NCBI GenBank assembly: GCA_005790505.1
Contig: SXUP01000042.1
Span: forward strand, 1-64,000
Origin: Actinomycetota bacterium
GTDB lineage: Bacteria > Actinomycetota > Acidimicrobiia > Acidimicrobiales > Ilumatobacteraceae
Reading direction: 5' to 3'
DNA: 64,000 bases
Part shown: in pieces, positions 36,076-44,111 of the stretch
Layout of the letters: each line of letters starts with the position of its first letter
How positions within the stretch are numbered: position 1 is the first letter of the stretch
The notes under the pieces: model-generated
Told to the model about the DNA's origin: nothing
The model's input: only the letters and a program-made list of their open reading frames with translations
Database searches by the model: none
Position numbers and translations under genes: made by a program

Positions 36076-37907
36076 AAAAAATCCTCATCTGCATGGTGTT
36101 CAGTATCGGAGCAGTGGCCTGCAGTTCGGGTGACTCCGTAGAAAAGGTCGACGAACTTACTTGCTCAACGCCTTCAATTGAATGTCTGTTGCCGTGGCCC
36201 AATGATGCGCTGACGGTTTTTGAAAAATCAGCCGACAAAAACGGGCGAAAACTAAATCTGCAAGAGGCATGGATGCCAACCAACGCAACAGAGAAACCTA
36301 TTGATGTGACGGATATGAACAGGGCAAATGGCTTTAGTCCCGGATCAGCAATTTTATTACTTGTTCCCGGTGTCAATTTGGAGGCAAGCAAACTTCCTAC
36401 CTCGGACCATATCGAGGACTCTCTCAACAAAGATGCCGGAATTATTATTACTGATAAGGCGACAAAAGAAAAGATTCCATATTGGGCCGAATTAGATTCT
36501 CGCGCCACCAGCGACTCAACACGTTTGCTGATAGTGCATCCTGCCGTGTCACTGAAAGAAGGTCACACGCATGAGGTGCGAGTGCAAAGCCTGAAAGATA
36601 TTGATGGCAAAATTCTTGAGGCTCCAGAAAAATGGTCATTTACAATTGCAGATACAGAGTCATTGTCACAACGGCTACTGCATATCCGCGCTGAGGCCTA
36701 CACGGAACTCGCCGATCAGGCTCCGAAATTTTCTGTGACGAGCTCGCAAGTAGAGCAAGTTTCCGGGGCTGATGTGCGCACTGTCATGGGAACATTTGAT
36801 GTTCCACTTTTTCTGTCAAAGGCCGAACCTGGCGGTACTTTCAATCTTGATGCCAACGGCCTCCCACAACGCGGGGTCGGAATGTATCCCTCCCGATTTA
36901 TTTGTGTGATGCCAAACACCGTGGCGTCAACTTCCTCGCTACCGATCGTTTATGGACACGGTTTGCTCGGCGGTGCCGAGGAGGCTCTCAGCTTTAAGGG
37001 TGTAGCAGTCGAGCAGAACGCGACAGTTTGTGCCACTGATTGGATCGGAATGGCAAACTCAGATCTCTTGAATGTCGGCACACTCTTGCTTGATTTGTCA
37101 AATTTTTCTTCTCTTGCAGATCGTCTACAGCAGGGAATAGTGAACTTTCAGTTCTTGGGGCGCCTCTTAAATCACAAGGATGGGTTTGCATCGTCTGATG
37201 ACTTCCAGTTCCAAGGTAAGCCTATTTTTGAATTAGGTGGCACACAGTTTTTGGGAAGTAGTCAAGGGGGCATCTTGGGCGGAGCGGCAAGTGCGGTGTC
37301 AACTGAATGGAGTCGCGTTGCTCTAGGGGTGCCCGGAATTAATTATTCTTTGTTATTGACTCGCTCAATCGACTGGGATCAATTTGCCCAAATTTTTGAA
37401 AAAGCATATGTAGATGACATTGAGCGGGTGATGGCAATTCAACTAGTGCAACTGTTATGGGATCGCGGAGAAAATAACGGCTATGCGCAACATCTAACAG
37501 CAAATACATACGACTCTTTTTCCCCGAAGGATGTCTTGTTGATTGAAGCCTTTGGTGACCATCAAGTAGCAAATATTTCAACTGAAATTTTGGCGCGCAC
37601 CATTGGAGCGCGCGTTCACACGCCAGTGTTCGGGACAAAGAGGTCATCAGCTGCCATCCCGATGTGGGGTATAGAACCTTTGTCTGATGGGCGAACCAGT
37701 CCCGCATTGGTGCTGTGGGATTTTGCAAATCCAGCTCCCCCTGCAGACAATCAAGCGCCACGCTCACCCGAATATGGTGAGGACCCGCATGGGGCTGGAT
37801 CGGGCGAGCCTCGCGTCGCAACACAGGTGTTCACTTTCTTGAAAACCGGCGAGATTCTTGATGTGTGTGATGGTGCTGCGTGCACCAGCGATGTTTTAAC
37901 GCGCTGA
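36072..37907 (+). CDS. Large exported lipoprotein with esterase-like alpha/beta-hydrolase motif
   Basis: A 611-aa protein that I cannot assign to a named family with certainty. Its signal ends in the lipobox GAVAC (Cys about 17). Residues about 60-200 are beta-rich and look Ig-like, ending RVQSLKDIDGKILEAPEKWSFTI as in bacterial Ig-like (Big_5) modules. The C-terminal half reads as an alpha/beta hydrolase: PIVYGHGLLGGAEEAL for the oxyanion region and FLGSSQGGILGGAAS with a nucleophile-like S397. It is translationally coupled to the acyl-CoA dehydrogenase gene. It could be a surface esterase that supplies acyl groups, but this is inference. Confidence 0.65.
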   Translation: MKKILICMVFSIGAVACSSGDSVEKVDELTCSTPSIECLLPWPNDALTVFEKSADKNGRKLNLQEAWMPTNATEKPIDVTDMNRANGFSPGSAILLLVPGVNLEASKLPTSDHIEDSLNKDAGIIITDKATKEKIPYWAELDSRATSDSTRLLIVHPAVSLKEGHTHEVRVQSLKDIDGKILEAPEKWSFTIADTESLSQRLLHIRAEAYTELADQAPKFSVTSSQVEQVSGADVRTVMGTFDVPLFLSKAEPGGTFNLDANGLPQRGVGMYPSRFICVMPNTVASTSSLPIVYGHGLLGGAEEALSFKGVAVEQNATVCATDWIGMANSDLLNVGTLLLDLSNFSSLADRLQQGIVNFQFLGRLLNHKDGFASSDDFQFQGKPIFELGGTQFLGSSQGGILGGAASAVSTEWSRVALGVPGINYSLLLTRSIDWDQFAQIFEKAYVDDIERVMAIQLVQLLWDRGENNGYAQHLTANTYDSFSPKDVLLIEAFGDHQVANISTEILARTIGARVHTPVFGTKRSSAAIPMWGIEPLSDGRTSPALVLWDFANPAPPADNQAPRSPEYGEDPHGAGSGEPRVATQVFTFLKTGEILDVCDGAACTSDVLTR

Positions 37908-37934
37908 GGACGGCGCAATAAGCACTGCCACGAT

Positions 37935-37940
37935 TAGTCT
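37935..37940 (+). promoter_or_regulatory. -10 box TAGTCT (leaderless ilvD)
   Basis: TAGTCT followed by 6 nt and ATG 37947, no SD; same hexamer and spacing as at 8398. Confidence 0.5.
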
Positions 37941-37946
37941 TGAACC

Positions 37947-39659
37947 ATGTCAACAGACTCGCATGGCACTCCAATTGACATAAAGCCACGTAGTCGTGAT
38001 GTCACAGACGGTGTACAAAAAGCAGCATCAAGGGCGATGTTGCGGGCAGTTGGTCTGACTGATGACGACTGGCAAAAGCCCCAAGTAGGCATTGCTTCAA
38101 GTTGGAACGAGGTGACGCCGTGCAATATGTCATTGCGTCGACTTGCTGCGGCCGCCAAAAAAGGTGTGCAGGACGCGGGTGGTATCGCCCTTGAGTTCGG
38201 CACTATCACGGTGAGCGACGGCATCTCAATGGGACACGAAGGAATGCGGGCGTCACTAGTGAGTCGAGAAGTGATTACTGACAGCGTGGAGACTGTAATT
38301 CACGCTGAGCGATTTGATGCATTTGTCGGACTTGCTGGATGTGACAAGAGCATTCCTGGAATGCTGATGGCTGCTGCTCGTCTCAATCTGCCGTCAGTGT
38401 TTGTTTATAACGGCTCTACTGTGCCTGGTGTGCACGCGGGGAAAAATATCGACATCACTACCGTGTTCGAAGCCATTGGTGCTGTGGGGGCTGGAACAAT
38501 GTCTGAAGCAGAACTCGGCGATATTGAACGTGCAGCGTGCCCTGGCGAGGGCGCATGTGGCGGAATGTTCACGGCAAACACGATGTCATCAATTGCTGAA
38601 GCACTTGGGATGAGTTTGCTTGGTAGTGCGTCAGCACCTGCAATAGATCCGAGTCGCGAAACAGACGCAGCCCTTGCAGGTGCTGCAGTCATGAATCAGT
38701 TACGTCTGGGAATTAGACCACGAGACATCATGACAAAAAAAGCATTTGAGAACGCAATTGCGGTGGTAAATGCGCTCGGTGGGAGCACAAATGCCGTGTT
38801 GCACCTGTTGGCAATTGCAAATGAGGCCCAAGTTGCACTCGGACTTGACGACTTCAACCGTATTGCTGCGCGCGTTCCTCATATTGCCGACACAAAACCT
38901 GGTGGTAAGTATCACATGACAGATGTTCATCGCATTGGTGGAGTGCCTGTCGTTCTAAAACATCTGCTTGATGCCGGGCTCCTACACGGCGATGTTCTCA
39001 CATGCAATGGCAAGACAATGTCTCAAAACTTGGCTGATATCAATCCGCCAACCCCAGACGGTGAGGTTGTTCATTCATTAAGTAATCCAATTCATGCCGA
39101 GGGTGGCATCAACGTGTTGACTGGATCTCTTGCACCTCATGGGTCAGTTGTCAAGGTGGCTGGTCTATCCAAAGATCAAATGGTCTTTGAGGGTCCGGCG
39201 CGCGTTTTTGATGGTGAAGATGGCGCAATGGCTGCAGTGATGGACGGGAGTATCGCTCCTGGAACTGTGATTGTGATTCGCTACGAGGGTCCAAAGGGCG
39301 GACCAGGGATGCGCGAGATGTTGGCGATTACCGGAGCGCTGAAGGGCGCTGGTCGGGGAGCTGATTGTGCGCTAATTACAGATGGTCGCTTTAGTGGTGG
39401 CACCTGGGGATTTTGTATTGGTCACGTGGCTCCCGAGGCAGTTGATGGGGGACCAATTGCTTTTGTGCGAGATGGCGACATCGTGCGGGTTGATGTGCCC
39501 CAAAAACAGCTCAACTTGTTGGTTTCAGACAATGAACTGGGGCTCCGCCGACAAGGCTGGATCCCCAATGCCCCCCGCTATACAAGCGGGGTCTTGGCAA
39601 AATATGCCAAATTGGTGCAGGGTGCCGAAACTGGCGCGATAACCAATATCATCCTCTGA
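37947..39659 (+). CDS. ilvD: Dihydroxy-acid dehydratase
   Basis: A 570-aa IlvD/Edd dehydratase making 2-keto-isovalerate and 2-keto-3-methylvalerate. Fe-S cluster and metal-site landmarks are [64 protein letters not shown], and [21 protein letters not shown]. IlvD size and [16 protein letters not shown] start match the branched-chain enzyme rather than Edd. It is separate from ilvBNC by about 4.5 kb and has its own leaderless promoter without a visible attenuator. Confidence 0.95.
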   Translation: MSTDSHGTPIDIKPRSRDVTDGVQKAASRAMLRAVGLTDDDWQKPQVGIASSWNEVTPCNMSLRRLAAAAKKGVQDAGGIALEFGTITVSDGISMGHEGMRASLVSREVITDSVETVIHAERFDAFVGLAGCDKSIPGMLMAAARLNLPSVFVYNGSTVPGVHAGKNIDITTVFEAIGAVGAGTMSEAELGDIERAACPGEGACGGMFTANTMSSIAEALGMSLLGSASAPAIDPSRETDAALAGAAVMNQLRLGIRPRDIMTKKAFENAIAVVNALGGSTNAVLHLLAIANEAQVALGLDDFNRIAARVPHIADTKPGGKYHMTDVHRIGGVPVVLKHLLDAGLLHGDVLTCNGKTMSQNLADINPPTPDGEVVHSLSNPIHAEGGINVLTGSLAPHGSVVKVAGLSKDQMVFEGPARVFDGEDGAMAAVMDGSIAPGTVIVIRYEGPKGGPGMREMLAITGALKGAGRGADCALITDGRFSGGTWGFCIGHVAPEAVDGGPIAFVRDGDIVRVDVPQKQLNLLVSDNELGLRRQGWIPNAPRYTSGVLAKYAKLVQGAETGAITNIIL

Positions 39660-39821
39660 CCCGTTTTTGAGAGATGCCCCCTGGGGTGGGGAGGTTCAGA
39701 ACACTGCGACACCCCTTTGTCACACTACGCAGGCTTTGATTTCCTGCCATAGGACTCGTCGGTTTATAAAGATATAAAGCACAACCATTACCGTTTTGTC
39801 AACCCCAAAAGGAGCCACTAC

Positions 39822-40145
39822 ATGACCCATTCCACCTCTGACTCAATCAAGTCCAACATTGCCCAAGATCTTGATATTCAGATCACGAGTCTTTTGGGTG
39901 AATGTCCTCTGAGCGAGAATGGTAAGTGGGTTACCTATATCGAATCTGATCAGTTCCCCGAGGGGGCAATTGTGTTTCCAGTTCTAACAATTAGCGGTGC
40001 GAAGCAGTTGGCGTCGGAGCTTGCTGAAAAAACAGAAGAACTTGAATCGTGTCAGGTAACGACCTCGGCATACGAGCCATCTGACGCTGCAAACTCATTA
40101 CCTCCAGAGGTTGCGGTCTACAAGTACCACCTCAAGGCTGACTAG
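39822..40145 (+). CDS. Hypothetical protein, 107 aa, first gene of an unknown pair
   Basis: I do not recognise a family. The product is acidic and Ser/Glu-rich, with no signal peptide or membrane segment. The middle (GKWVTYIESDQFPEGAIVFPVLTISGAKQLASELAEK) suggests two beta strands and a helix. A strong AAAAGGAG SD precedes ATG 39822, and the AT-rich TTTATAAAGATATAAAG tract at about 39770 may hold the promoter. The 162-bp gap after ilvD contains no other gene. Its stop overlaps the start of the next gene by one base. Confidence 0.6.
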   Translation: MTHSTSDSIKSNIAQDLDIQITSLLGECPLSENGKWVTYIESDQFPEGAIVFPVLTISGAKQLASELAEKTEELESCQVTTSAYEPSDAANSLPPEVAVYKYHLKAD

Positions 40146-41320
40146 TGGGCTTAGTCCAGACCATACTGCCACCCGAGGACTGGAGCATCACACTCACAAA
40201 AGACGATGTTGAGTGCTTCTCATTTGTAGCCCAGGTAACACGGCGTATAGAGAGTGCGAATGAAGTGGTGTGGTTGAGCATCAAAGACGGGAAACGCAAG
40301 TGGTGCGCAAGCGAGCGCAATACCACGGTGTGGGGCAACGCCGTCTATGACGGCAGCCCATTTGATTTAATGATCCCCTTCGGCCCGACCTTTCTCCGTC
40401 ATGTGGCAGGGCTCGTGAGCGAATCAGATACCTGTTTTCTGACTGTATCGCCAGATAAAAAAGTGTGCATCGTCAGTTCTGGAAAAGAAGAAGTTCATGG
40501 CGATATCCCCTCTAAATGGGAACCTTCAACCATTGATTTAAATATTGAAGGAGACATCAACGTCACCCTGAGCAAGATACAGGCACGGCGACTCGGCGCA
40601 TTAATCAATGAATGGCCTGGGCCGGTCGATAAAGATGAGTTTCCAAATTTTCTTGCACCATTTGTCATTATCGAAGTGGGTGATAAAAAAATGACATGCA
40701 CAATGGATTGGTCACGCTATGGAGGTCGTGCCAACACCACTGTGTTTGCAATCAATTCGACACCCTATTGCAAATTTGAGTGCGATGCTTATGTTTTGGG
40801 TCATGGACTCACCGAAAATTTCTCTGAAGAAGAATGGAAAATGACAGTGTCTTCAACTAATCCAACTTCTCTCGGAGTTTATAACTCAGAGATTGGCTTT
40901 TTTGTCGCACTTGAGCGCGAGTGTGTTGAGCTTGTTCGCAAGCAGATTGAGTCTGAACTTAATTTGCTTGATGTCGACATGCTGGTGTGGGACACAAAGG
41001 CTGTGCATCCAGTAGTGCATTTTACGTATAATTCAACCCCGATGGATGTTGTTATTATGCCCGACAAAACAGAGCATGACGATTTCATCAGGGTGACGCT
41101 GTGTATTGCCAGCGGTGTGTCAAACAATTTGGCAACGTTTCAAGAAATCAATAATTTCAACGAGGCTCGCCTTGGTCAAAAATATGTCCTGAACGGCGAT
41201 TCGATTTTTCTGGTCACCGATCTGTCAACGAGAAAAATTGACGATTTATTCGCGACCGTAATGACGATGCAACATCAGTATGCTGATTTGTCAGCGCTGT
41301 TCGCCGTGCTGAAAGACTAA
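40145..41320 (+). CDS. Hypothetical protein with YbjN-like C-terminal domain
   Basis: A 391-aa cytosolic protein starting at GTG 40145, translationally coupled to the 107-aa gene. The C-terminal part (about 255-391), with ELNLLDVDMLVWDT...PVVHFTYNST...IRVTLCIASGV...FQEINNFNEARLGQKYVLNGDSIFLVTDL, reads like a YbjN/type III secretion chaperone-like domain. The first about 250 residues show repeated beta-strand-rich segments faintly like a sliding-clamp fold (LMIPFGPTFLRHVAGLV; VTLSKIQARRLGALINEW). Both are pattern-level impressions, not verified homology. The function is unknown. Confidence 0.6.
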   Translation: MGLVQTILPPEDWSITLTKDDVECFSFVAQVTRRIESANEVVWLSIKDGKRKWCASERNTTVWGNAVYDGSPFDLMIPFGPTFLRHVAGLVSESDTCFLTVSPDKKVCIVSSGKEEVHGDIPSKWEPSTIDLNIEGDINVTLSKIQARRLGALINEWPGPVDKDEFPNFLAPFVIIEVGDKKMTCTMDWSRYGGRANTTVFAINSTPYCKFECDAYVLGHGLTENFSEEEWKMTVSSTNPTSLGVYNSEIGFFVALERECVELVRKQIESELNLLDVDMLVWDTKAVHPVVHFTYNSTPMDVVIMPDKTEHDDFIRVTLCIASGVSNNLATFQEINNFNEARLGQKYVLNGDSIFLVTDLSTRKIDDLFATVMTMQHQYADLSALFAVLKD

Positions 41321-41327
41321 ATGCCAC

Positions 41328-41339
41328 GGCCTTAAGGCC
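41328..41339. other. 12-bp perfect palindrome GGCCTTAAGGCC
   Basis: A perfect inverted repeat with no loop lies just after the YbjN-like gene and 31 bp before the Nudix -10 box. It has no T tract, so is not a typical terminator; a binding site for a dimeric regulator, such as the adjacent NrtR-like protein, is possible. Confidence 0.3.
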
Positions 41340-41370
41340 TTGCAAGTTCAGTTAAGCGTACTAATTACCC

Positions 41371-41376
41371 TATAGT
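41371..41376 (+). promoter_or_regulatory. -10 box TATAGT (leaderless Nudix gene)
   Basis: TATAGT followed by 6 nt and GTG 41383, no SD. Confidence 0.5.
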
Positions 41377-41382
41377 CATCGG

Positions 41383-42108
41383 GTGCCCTCGGTAATAGAA
41401 CCATTTTATGTAGCTGTCGATATTGTGGCGATGACGATTCAAGACAATGAACTCAAGACGGTGGTCGTGCATCGTCAGACTGCCAAAACAGGGGTATTGG
41501 CTCTGCCAGGTGGGCTAGTCAGGCCAAACGAGGGTCTCCGTCAAGCAGCCATACGTGAATTACGTGAAGAAACTGGGATAAAAGTCGGGGCTGATCAATT
41601 GCATCAGGGACGAGCATTTGGTGACCCCGATCGTGATCCACGTGGTCGGTATGTGAGCATTGCGTATGTTGCGTTATTGCCAGTAATTGATGTCATCAAG
41701 GCTGGATCTGATGCTTCATCTGCAGAACTTGTACCTGTGCAACGTATTTTGACCGGAAAATTGAAACTTGAATTCGACCATAACAAAATCGTGAGAGCTG
41801 CCTATAAAAAAGCGATAAAGCTGCTCGAAGAGACATCAGCAGCTACATCTTTTTGTGATCGCTCGGGTTTTTCACTCAGCGAATTGCGGCATGTTTACGA
41901 GACAATTCTTGGGTGGAAAATAGATCCGGCGAACTTTCGGCGCAAGGTTGCTGAGACCAAGGGATTAGTTGAGATTGTTGAACTTGGATTGGTTGCACCA
42001 TCGGGCGGAACCCGTGGTCGCCCATCTGATATGTATATTCGTGGAAAAGCGACAGATTTAGATCCGCCGATGCGATTTAGGGGACCAAGCGACAAGAAAT
42101 TGCGCTAG
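41383..42108 (+). CDS. Nudix hydrolase with C-terminal winged helix (NrtR-like)
   Basis: A 241-aa two-domain protein. Residues 1 to about 145 are a Nudix domain with a complete box GLVRPNEGLRQAAIRELREETGI (about 46-69; all GX5EX7REUXEEXGU positions present). Residues about 150-241 fit the NrtR winged-helix domain (FSLSELRHVYETILGWKIDPANFRRKV...GRPSDMY). NrtR represses NAD biosynthesis genes and senses ADP-ribose; in some members the Nudix part is catalytic. No NAD genes lie near, so target and activity are open. It ends in CTAG shared with the convergent DUF3054 gene. Confidence 0.85.
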   Translation: MPSVIEPFYVAVDIVAMTIQDNELKTVVVHRQTAKTGVLALPGGLVRPNEGLRQAAIRELREETGIKVGADQLHQGRAFGDPDRDPRGRYVSIAYVALLPVIDVIKAGSDASSAELVPVQRILTGKLKLEFDHNKIVRAAYKKAIKLLEETSAATSFCDRSGFSLSELRHVYETILGWKIDPANFRRKVAETKGLVEIVELGLVAPSGGTRGRPSDMYIRGKATDLDPPMRFRGPSDKKLR

Positions 42109-42467
42109 CGATTTGCGATGGCGCGCCAGCCCATCATGGTTGCACCCAAAAATATTGTGGCCACCACAATGAAAGCACCAGCTGTTCCGCGATCCCATAC
42201 AAAGTGGCGCAACACCATGCCAAGTGCAACGCTGATGATCCAAATAGCGGCACCAGTAGACATTGCGCGCGGTGTGCGGTGTGCGCGAAGCATGAGCCAT
42301 GCAATCACCACGGCGATCCAAAAGGGGGCAGCAACATCAAGGACCCCACTGACACCTGTGTCTTGGTCGTGATTGCGAGTGCCGATGAAAACCAATGCAA
42401 GTACGCACGCCATGTCATAGAGCAACGGACGCAACCTGGCACGAGACATGCTCACGGAATCTGGCAT
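42105..42467 (-). CDS. DUF3054-family membrane protein
   Basis: A 120-aa protein with four hydrophobic segments and the DUF3054 pattern: RPLLYDMACVLALVFIGTRNHD near the start, SGVLDVAAPFWIAVVIAWL, and LRHFVWDRGTAGAFIVVATIFL. The family is found mostly in actinobacteria and has no known function. ATG 42467 lies 1 bp after the ino1 stop and is preferred; ATG 42491 would overlap ino1 by 23 bp. Likely cotranscribed with ino1. Confidence 0.82.
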   Translation of the reverse strand: MPDSVSMSRARLRPLLYDMACVLALVFIGTRNHDQDTGVSGVLDVAAPFWIAVVIAWLMLRAHRTPRAMSTGAAIWIISVALGMVLRHFVWDRGTAGAFIVVATIFLGATMMGWRAIANR

Positions 42468-42468
42468 G

Positions 42469-43791
42469 TCAGTCTTCGTCGTAATATTCACGTCCCAAAT
42501 GAGTGATTTGGTCTTCTCCCATTATCCAGCGCAAGGTGTTTTTGAGTTTGGTCAACTGAATAAAGAGATCATGTTCTGGGTACAAGCCAGGGGCAACTTG
42601 GGGGCTCTTGTAATAAAAGGACAACCACTCTTGGATGCCTCCAAGACCAGCGCGTTGGGCGAGATCGCTATAGAGCACCAAATCAAGGGCAAGAGGAGCA
42701 GCAAGAATGCTGTCACGACACAAAAAGTCAACTTTGATTTGCATTGGGTAGTTGAGCCATCCAAAAATGTCGATGTTGTCCCAACCTTCTTTGTTGTCAC
42801 CTCGTGGTGGGTAGTAGTTGATGCTGACCTTATGAAATACATTTCCGTAAAGGTCGGGGTTTTTTGATGGCTCAAGGATGTCTTCCAGCACACCGAGTTT
42901 TGATTCTTCTTTTGTCTTGAAATTTTCTGGCGCATCCAATACCTCACCATCGCGGTTGCCCAAGATATTGGTGCTGTACCAGCCAGCCAGACCGAGTTGA
43001 CGAGCTTTGAGCATTGGGGCAAGCACTGTTTTCATCAGCGTCTGACCAGTTTTGAAGTCCTTGCCACTGATTGGAACATTCATGTCAGTCGCCAATTGGC
43101 GTAATGCCGGCGCGTCAACGGCAAGGTTTGGGGCGCCGTTAGCAAATGGGACATTTTCAAGGATTGATGCGTAGGCATAGAGCATTGCAGGAGAAATCAT
43201 CTCGTCATTTGCATCAATTGCGGCATTGAACGACTCAAGGGTCATGTGCTGAGGTCCTGGTTCAATAAAAATCTCAGTACTTGCACACCAGATCATGACA
43301 AGGCGATCAACTTTTTTCTCATCACGAAAACGGTTTATATCGGCGCGGATTGCATTGAGCATGTCGCGCTTGCTGATGTCACCCTTGGTATGTTCGCCAG
43401 TCAAATTGCGAGCGTACTTGCGCTCAAACGCCGCTGTCATGGGACGAATATCACGCAATGCTTCAGAGATTGATTCAAGATGCTTTCCCTGCTCGAGCAC
43501 ACCAGCACGCGAGGCCGCCACATACGCATCATCAGGAAACACATCCCATGCACCCCAGACAATGTCTTCAAGGCGTGCCAAGGGAACAAAATCTTTGATC
43601 AGTGGACTGCGATTGTCCGTGCGCTTGCCTAAACGAATAGTGCCCATTTGAGTCATAGAACCAATCGGTAGACCCTGGCCGCGCTTGGCAAGTTCAACTC
43701 CAGCAATCAGGGTGGTGGCGACAGCGCCAAGCCCAACCGTCAGAACTCCTAGGGCGCCAGTGGCAGGAGCAACAGTGTGAGGTGAGTTCAT
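42469..43791 (-). CDS. ino1: Myo-inositol-1-phosphate synthase
   Basis: A 440-aa NAD-dependent enzyme turning glucose 6-phosphate into inositol 1-phosphate, the precursor of phosphatidylinositol and mycothiol in actinobacteria. Landmarks are LTVGLGAVATTLIAGVELAKRG, MTQMGTIRLGKR, IVWGAWDVFPDDAYVAA, and GKDFKTGQTLMKTVLAPMLKARQLGLAGWYSTNILGNRDG, which includes the catalytic Lys region. KVSINYYPPRGDNKEGWDNIDIFGWL follows. ATG 43791 has no evident SD. It is divergent from the ilvB leader region. Confidence 0.92.
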   Translation of the reverse strand: MNSPHTVAPATGALGVLTVGLGAVATTLIAGVELAKRGQGLPIGSMTQMGTIRLGKRTDNRSPLIKDFVPLARLEDIVWGAWDVFPDDAYVAASRAGVLEQGKHLESISEALRDIRPMTAAFERKYARNLTGEHTKGDISKRDMLNAIRADINRFRDEKKVDRLVMIWCASTEIFIEPGPQHMTLESFNAAIDANDEMISPAMLYAYASILENVPFANGAPNLAVDAPALRQLATDMNVPISGKDFKTGQTLMKTVLAPMLKARQLGLAGWYSTNILGNRDGEVLDAPENFKTKEESKLGVLEDILEPSKNPDLYGNVFHKVSINYYPPRGDNKEGWDNIDIFGWLNYPMQIKVDFLCRDSILAAPLALDLVLYSDLAQRAGLGGIQEWLSFYYKSPQVAPGLYPEHDLFIQLTKLKNTLRWIMGEDQITHLGREYYDED

Positions 43792-43913
43792 GGGTTTTGA
43801 GTCTTTCGGTTGTGTCGACTAGTTCCGCGCTTGTAGCGCTGGCGCAGCCAATGAGGACTCCCTAAGGATAGAGGCAAAGGTTGGTGGCACAGGATTGTTC
43901 CAGATATTGGGGG

Positions 43914-43942
43914 TTGTGGTGAGCCTGTGTTTGTGGCAGACT
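43914..43942 (+). promoter_or_regulatory. Promoter of the ilvBNC leader (TTGTGG-17-CAGACT)
   Basis: A -35-like TTGTGG at 43914-43919 and a -10-like CAGACT at 43937-43942 are separated by 17 bp. Transcription would begin near the GTG at 43950, giving a leaderless leader-peptide message. The remaining gap back to ino1 shows no other gene. Confidence 0.45.
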
Positions 43943-43949
43943 AAGCCTT

Positions 43950-43997
43950 GTGAACCGTTTGTTTCTTGCCACAGAATCTGTAGTAGTAGTCGTGTAG
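43950..43997 (+). CDS. ilvB leader peptide, 15 aa with five Val codons
   Basis: GTG 43950 opens a short frame that reads MNRLFLATESVVVVV and stops at TAG 43995-43997. Five Val codons (GTA GTA GTA GTC GTG) stand directly before the stop, with two Leu earlier. Shortage of charged Val-tRNA would stall the ribosome next to the hairpins at 43995-44023 and 44023-44050. This is the classic layout of branched-chain attenuation, known upstream of ilvB in other actinobacteria. It is too short for routine gene callers. Confidence 0.8.
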   Translation: MNRLFLATESVVVVV

Positions 43998-44023
43998 CGC
44001 GTCGGCCATCGCCGTACGCGCTA
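43995..44023 (+). promoter_or_regulatory. Leader hairpin of ilvB attenuator
   Basis: TAGCGCGT (43995-44002) pairs with ACGCGCTA (44016-44023), extended by CGGC/GCCG around a CATC loop. The 5' arm begins with the leader stop codon, so a ribosome stalled on the Val run would block this stem. Which alternative pairing forms then is not obvious from the sequence. Confidence 0.65.
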
Positions 44024-44050
44024 AAAACCTCCCATTTGGGAGGTTTTTTT
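44023..44050 (+). terminator. Rho-independent attenuator terminator before ilvB
   Basis: AAAAACCTCCC (44023-44033) pairs with GGGAGGTTTTT over a 4-nt loop and runs into seven T. It ends 61 bp before the ilvB start and follows the Val-rich leader peptide. Confidence 0.85.
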
Positions 44051-44111
44051 ATTTCCCAGCCACTTTTTACCAGTTACCACCCCACACTAGATACCCACAA
44101 GGAGACACCAA

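Noticed and set aside
41328-41339. Palindrome considered as a terminator
   Set aside because: No loop and no T tract; listed only as a possible binding site.
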